Source of the DNA: Xanthobacteraceae bacterium | Lineage (GTDB): Bacteria > Pseudomonadota > Alphaproteobacteria > Rhizobiales > Xanthobacteraceae | NCBI GenBank assembly: GCA_030039655.1 | Contig: JASHVC010000479.1 | Span: 1-8,739 of the forward strand | DNA length: 8,739 nt | Direction: 5' to 3' | Shown here: piece after piece, positions 5,866-8,739 of the stretch | Position numbering within the stretch: position 1 is the stretch's first letter | How the letters are laid out: each line of letters starts with the position of its first letter | Position numbers and translations under genes: made by a program | Notes under the pieces: model-generated | What the model was told of the DNA's origin: nothing | The model's database searches: none | Seen by the model: only the letters and a program-made list of their open reading frames with translations

Positions 5866-7020
5866 GTGAACCTTTTTATCTCTTTGGCGTGGCTCGCAGT
5901 CGTAACATGGTTAATTCTGCGAGCCGTCAAACAGCGCGGACTCCTGCCTCGCGTGGCCCTGGCGCCGCCGCTGACCACCGAACAGGCGCCGCATATTGCC
6001 GTAATCGTGCCGGCCCGCGACGAGGCCGGCAATATTTGCCGGTGTCTGAATTCGCTGCTGGCGCAGGATTATCCGCCCAGCCGGTCTAGTGTGTTGGTGG
6101 TCGATGATCACTCCACAGACGACACTGCGGCGCTCGTGCGCGGCATTGCGGAAAGCCACCCGCAACTATCGCTGCTCGCAAGCCCACCACTGCCGCCACG
6201 CTGGACCGGCAAGTCCCATGCGTGCTGGATCGGGGCGTCCGCCGCGGCATCCGACAGCGTTTGGCTGTGCTTTATTGATGCCGACGTCTGGGGTGAACCA
6301 GCGCTGCTCTCGAGCGCTGTAAGCGCTGCACTTGCACAAAGGCTTGACCTGCTGTCCCTCGCGCCTCGGCAAGAGCTGCGCAGCTCTGCCGAGCGGCTGG
6401 TGCTGCCCTGCGGCCTCATTCTTCTGTCGTTCACCCAGGATCTGCGGGAAGCGCAGGCGCAATCCGGCTCAGGCGTTACCGCAACCGGCCAATTCATGCT
6501 GATCCGGCGCGAAGCCTACGATGCCGTGGGCGGCCACGCGGCGGTATCGACCGCCATTTGCGAGGATCTGGAAATCGCCCGTCTGCTCAAACAATCCGGA
6601 CGGTCCGTGCTGCTGATGAGCGGCGAGGATGTGGTTTCGACACGCATGTACACAGGTTGGCGCACGCTTTGGCCGGGGCTTGCGAAAAACCTGGTCGATA
6701 CATTCGGCGGCAACCGCGCGACACTTCTGCTTGCACTCGCTGCCGTCATGCTGTCGTGGGCGGCGGTGCTGATCCCCTTGATCGATGCGGCCGGCCTCGT
6801 GCAAAACACGCCGGGCGCGTGGGCCGCCTTAACGGCCGCGCTGCTCGCGTCGGCCGCGGCGTTCGGATTGCATATTGCGGCCGCGACCCATTTCCGTATT
6901 CCTTTCTGGTACGGACTTTTGTTTCCGCTCGGCTATACGATAGGCGCACTGATGGCGCTCGACAGCGTGCGCCGGCGCCTCAGTGGCCAGGTCACCTGGA
7001 AAGGCCGGATTTATTCATGA
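5866..7020 (+). CDS. Membrane glycosyltransferase family 2, HpnB/CrtQ-like
   Basis: The GTG start is fixed by GGAGGCGG (5851-5858) seven bases upstream. The 384-residue protein has an N-terminal membrane anchor (1-20) and a GT-A domain: VPARDEAGNI (48-57), VVDDHSTD (78-85), the PLPPRWTGKSHA block (108-119), metal-binding DAD (138-140), an acceptor-side GQFMLIRREAYDAVGGH (208-224), the ED of CEDLEIARLL (232-241), and GWRTLW (264-269) in the place of the Q/RxxRW motif. Two to three further membrane helices follow (about 285-307, 318-340, 345-366), then a VTWKGRIY tail. The WTGK block, overall length and W-x-GR-x-Y ending are shared with HpnB-type hopanoid-associated and CrtQ-type carotenoid glycosyltransferases, so transfer of a sugar from a nucleotide donor to a membrane lipid at the cytoplasmic face is likely. 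The acceptor is not shown by the sequence. It overlaps the next gene by four bases. Confidence 0.9.
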   Translation: MNLFISLAWLAVVTWLILRAVKQRGLLPRVALAPPLTTEQAPHIAVIVPARDEAGNICRCLNSLLAQDYPPSRSSVLVVDDHSTDDTAALVRGIAESHPQLSLLASPPLPPRWTGKSHACWIGASAAASDSVWLCFIDADVWGEPALLSSAVSAALAQRLDLLSLAPRQELRSSAERLVLPCGLILLSFTQDLREAQAQSGSGVTATGQFMLIRREAYDAVGGHAAVSTAICEDLEIARLLKQSGRSVLLMSGEDVVSTRMYTGWRTLWPGLAKNLVDTFGGNRATLLLALAAVMLSWAAVLIPLIDAAGLVQNTPGAWAALTAALLASAAAFGLHIAAATHFRIPFWYGLLFPLGYTIGALMALDSVRRRLSGQVTWKGRIYS

Positions 7021-8102
7021 ACGACGCCAACAAAGGCGAGGACCAACACACGGCCGCGCTGGTGAGCGCGGCACGCCCTCTCGATCCGGGGGAAGCGCGC
7101 GCGGTCATTCTTGCGGCCGCGGCAATCGCGGTCTTTCTTTACTTCATCAAACTCATTTTGCTGCCCTTCGTGCTGGCCGCGATTGTCGCTTACATCTTCA
7201 CGGGGCCGCTGGATTGGATCGCCAAGCGCACCGCATGGCCGCGCATGCTGTTTGCGGTCCTGTTGTTCCTGGCTTTCCTGGGCTTCGGCGGCATCTTCTC
7301 CGTTTTTGCAGCAAAGCGCGTCGCCGTTGAAGCGCGAGGCCTGGCAGCGGATCTGGAGCACATATTGGAAAATTTCGCCGCCCAGGCGATCGGCGATCAC
7401 CCTGTCCAACTGCTCGGGCGTTCGGTCACCGCGCGGCAAGTCGTGGATTCTGGGCTCAATCAAATTCGCGATTGGATCGGCCAGACCGATCAGCTGGCGC
7501 TCCTGACTGGCTACAGCCTCGCTGCGATCATGGGCGCGTTTTTGACGGTCGTACTGCTGTTCTATTTCTTGACCACCGGAAAGCGCATTGCGGGAGGGTT
7601 GTTGTGGATCGTGCCGCCCCATCGCCGCCCGTTGGTGCGGCGCATCTGGGTGCGGCTCGATCCGGTGCTGACCCGCTATTTCCTCGGCATGATCGTGGTC
7701 GTGATCTATGCGACGACCGCCGCCTATGTGGGCTTGGGCTTTTTTCTTGGCATCGATCACGCGTTCCTGCTGGCGCTGCTCACCGGAATTCTCGAAACCG
7801 TGCCGGTGGTTGGTCCGACCTCGGCGGCGATTCTCGCTGGCCTGATTTCACTGCGCACGGCGACCGGCTTTATGAGCATTCTGGACTATGCGCTCTATGC
7901 GACAGCGTTACGTCTTTCCATCGACCAGCTCGTCGGCCCGGTCGTGCTCGGCACCGCCGCGCACGTGCATCCCGTGCTCATCATATTCTGCTTTCTGGCC
8001 GGAGGGATCGTGTTCGGCATACCCGGCATTATCCTCGCGGTTCCCGTGGCTTTGCTGATCAAGAGCACGCTCGCCACCCTGTACGGCGACGAGACGGCGT
8101 AA
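7017..8102 (+). CDS. AI-2E family (PerM-type) transporter
   Basis: The 361-residue polytopic membrane protein has the family order: two N-terminal helices (about 28-61), FTGPLDWIAKR (61-71), a third helix (77-97), a cytoplasmic helical region (100-160), then helices at about 165-187, 222-245, 247-275 and 315-346. It carries the signature ETVPVVGPTSAAILAG (260-275) and the C-terminal DQLVGPVVLGTAAHVHPVL and GIPGIILAVPVALL segments. This is PF01594 (AI-2E transporter). Few members truly export autoinducer-2; others move ions or unknown solutes, so the substrate is open. The ATG at 7017 overlaps the stop of the glycosyltransferase gene (ATGA, 7017-7020), implying translational coupling; AAGG (7001-7004) is the nearest, rather distant, Shine-Dalgarno. 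The frame is also open upstream to 6558, but that part is an out-of-frame shadow of the glycosyltransferase gene. Confidence 0.92.
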   Translation: MNDANKGEDQHTAALVSAARPLDPGEARAVILAAAAIAVFLYFIKLILLPFVLAAIVAYIFTGPLDWIAKRTAWPRMLFAVLLFLAFLGFGGIFSVFAAKRVAVEARGLAADLEHILENFAAQAIGDHPVQLLGRSVTARQVVDSGLNQIRDWIGQTDQLALLTGYSLAAIMGAFLTVVLLFYFLTTGKRIAGGLLWIVPPHRRPLVRRIWVRLDPVLTRYFLGMIVVVIYATTAAYVGLGFFLGIDHAFLLALLTGILETVPVVGPTSAAILAGLISLRTATGFMSILDYALYATALRLSIDQLVGPVVLGTAAHVHPVLIIFCFLAGGIVFGIPGIILAVPVALLIKSTLATLYGDETA

Positions 8103-8110
8103 CGCCGTAC
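8081..8110. repeat. Two overlapping, mutually exclusive hairpins at the end of the transporter gene
   Basis: GTACGGCG (8081-8088) is the exact reverse complement of CGCCGTAC (8103-8110), a possible eight-base-pair stem. A second copy of ACGGCG (8094-8099) can instead pair with CGCCGT (8103-8108), leaving only the stop codon TAA (8100-8102) in the loop. Both use the same 3' arm, so only one can form at a time. No T-run follows, so it is not a standard intrinsic terminator. Confidence 0.45.
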
Positions 8111-8140
8111 CGGTGTAGCCGCGACAAAAAGCGTCCCGTT

Positions 8141-8162
8141 GATCTCGTGTCCGCCGGAGATC
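8141..8162. repeat. Inverted repeat in the transporter/YkoP-like spacer
   Basis: GATCTC (8141-8146) is the reverse complement of GAGATC (8157-8162) around a ten-base GC-rich loop. It is the middle of three inverted repeats in this spacer, and its spacing would also fit a dimeric repressor site. By itself it is within reach of chance. Confidence 0.3.
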
Positions 8163-8167
8163 TCGGC

Positions 8168-8173
8168 TATATT
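8168..8173 (+). promoter_or_regulatory. Possible -10 element for the YkoP-like gene
   Basis: TATATT matches the -10 consensus at five of six positions, but the sequence 17-18 bases upstream (TCGTGT, 8145-8150) is a poor -35. If it is used, transcription would start near 8180 and the strong stem at 8186-8212 would form the very 5' end of the mRNA. Confidence 0.2.
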
Positions 8174-8185
8174 GTGGCAGTGGCA

Positions 8186-8212
8186 GCAACCTTTTTGGCA
8201 CGGAAAGGTTGC
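8186..8212. repeat. Nine-base-pair stem-loop upstream of the YkoP-like gene
   Basis: GCAACCTTT (8186-8194) is the exact reverse complement of AAAGGTTGC (8204-8212), with a nine-base loop. It ends 31 bases before the ATG at 8244. TGGCA occurs three times nearby (8175, 8181, 8196), and the last copy can pair with TGCCA (8210-8214) as an alternative. No T-run follows on either strand, so this looks like a leader stem or binding site rather than a terminator. Confidence 0.5.
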
Positions 8213-8243
8213 CAGTAAGAGTGAGACAGGCGGAGACCCGCTC

Positions 8244-8739
8244 ATGGCGGTGTGGGATTCCGCAAAACGCTTACAATCGTCGCACAGCCATCCGTGGCTG
8301 GCGCGGGCTATTTTTGCACTCGATACGAGGCTGCGACTCCGCCTGGCGGTCATTGAATATTCCGCGCATCCCTCGTGCGTCTTCCGGGTTGGCATCGCGC
8401 GATCGCGCCATGGATTCACGCTGCGCGACGGTACGCACCTACAGGTCGGCGACCGCGTTGCTCAATTGCATTTTTGGAACGAACACATTCCGTCTGTTCC
8501 GCGCGAAGGAGCGACGATCCATTGGGCGCGCGGCGCGCGACAGAACATTACTACGTCGCTGCGCGAGCTTGCCCATTACCTGGCGTCGCGGCACGACCTT
8601 CACGACATCAACGTAATTTGCGCGGACGTACCTTCCGGCACTCAAACGCAAAGCCGGCAAATCGCGCGGATCATGGGGTACTTCGGGTTCGAGGCGTTCA
8701 CCGGGCATGAGTCCTTTACGGTCGGCGAGCGCCTCCATC
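8244..8739 (+). CDS. YkoP-like protein of unknown function (3' end outside window)
   Basis: A reading frame opens at ATG 8244 and runs without a stop to the right edge, giving 165 visible codons. CGGAG (8231-8235) sits eight bases upstream as a good Shine-Dalgarno. The protein starts with a basic helix (residues 7-34), then RLAVIEYSAHPSCVFRVGIA, the strand GFTLRDGTHLQVGDRVAQLH (57-76) merging into LHFWNEHIP (75-83), a helix around TTSLRELAHYLASR (103-116), VICADVPSGTQ (124-134), and a C-terminal IARIMGYFGFEAF (140-152). The pattern of a basic polar loop, GDxVAxLHxxNE and a following SLRxLA helix recalls the YkoP domain, named after Bacillus subtilis YkoP (no known activity). That is remembered similarity, moderate at best. 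There is no signal or membrane segment. It lies 141 bases after the transporter gene on the same strand, so it may join that operon or have its own promoter. Confidence 0.75.
   Translation, partial: MAVWDSAKRLQSSHSHPWLARAIFALDTRLRLRLAVIEYSAHPSCVFRVGIARSRHGFTLRDGTHLQVGDRVAQLHFWNEHIPSVPREGATIHWARGARQNITTSLRELAHYLASRHDLHDINVICADVPSGTQTQSRQIARIMGYFGFEAFTGHESFTVGERLH

Noticed and set aside
6558..7016. 153-residue upstream extension of the transporter frame
   Set aside because: It overlaps the glycosyltransferase gene out of frame, is Arg/Gly-rich, and the ATGA overlap at 7017 gives a natural start.
7011..7760. 249-residue open frame on the minus strand opposite the AI-2E transporter
   Set aside because: Its composition (His, Arg, Asp, Gln-rich, no hydrophobic core) is typical of an antisense shadow of a GC-rich membrane-protein gene, and the plus frame is a clear family member.
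8196..8212. Sigma-54-like promoter (TGGCACG then TTGC)
   Set aside because: The GG and GC elements are separated by 12 bases rather than the required 10, and the match is explained by the stem-loop there.

Overview
The window looks like an ordinary chromosomal segment of an alphaproteobacterium, most likely of the order Hyphomicrobiales (Rhizobiales; a Bradyrhizobium-, Beijerinckia- or Methylocystis-like lineage). This rests on the GC-rich coding sequence with strong third-position GC and on the gene families: a C-terminal universal-stress domain of the antiporter-fused type, small Rhizobiales-type hypothetical proteins, a DUF1254/DUF1214 secreted protein, a DUF393 thiol-disulfide protein and a patatin-like DUF3734-type phospholipase. 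No species can be named from the sequence alone. I see no tRNA, rRNA, insertion sequence, phage gene, CRISPR array or attachment site.

Layout. Bases 1-368 are the 3' end of a universal-stress-protein domain. Bases 540-788 encode a small conserved protein behind a candidate promoter. Bases 845-2305 (minus) encode an exported DUF1254/DUF1214 protein with a twin-arginine signal, and 2564-2941 (minus) a DUF393 protein. A divergent gap of about 285 bases precedes a patatin-like phospholipase (3227-4393, plus) and an uncharacterised 299-residue protein (4453-5352, plus), which are probably co-transcribed. A small single-pass membrane protein (5359-5730, minus) ends tail-to-tail with the latter, only six bases away. 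From 5866 to the right edge runs a plus-strand cluster: an HpnB/CrtQ-like membrane glycosyltransferase, a translationally overlapping AI-2E/PerM-type transporter, and a gene that leaves the window and resembles the YkoP family.

How the genes may work together. The most coherent unit is the last one. A membrane glycosyltransferase and a polytopic permease are joined by an ATGA stop/start overlap, and an uncharacterised soluble protein follows after a 141-base spacer rich in inverted repeats. A role in making and moving a glycosylated membrane lipid (for example a hopanoid or carotenoid glycoside) is an inference from family resemblance. The patatin and 299-residue genes may form a second unit, linked to lipid or storage-polymer turnover through the patatin only. 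The strongest leads for new biology are the structured spacer at 8081-8212, the glycosyltransferase/transporter/YkoP-like grouping and the unassigned 299-residue family.
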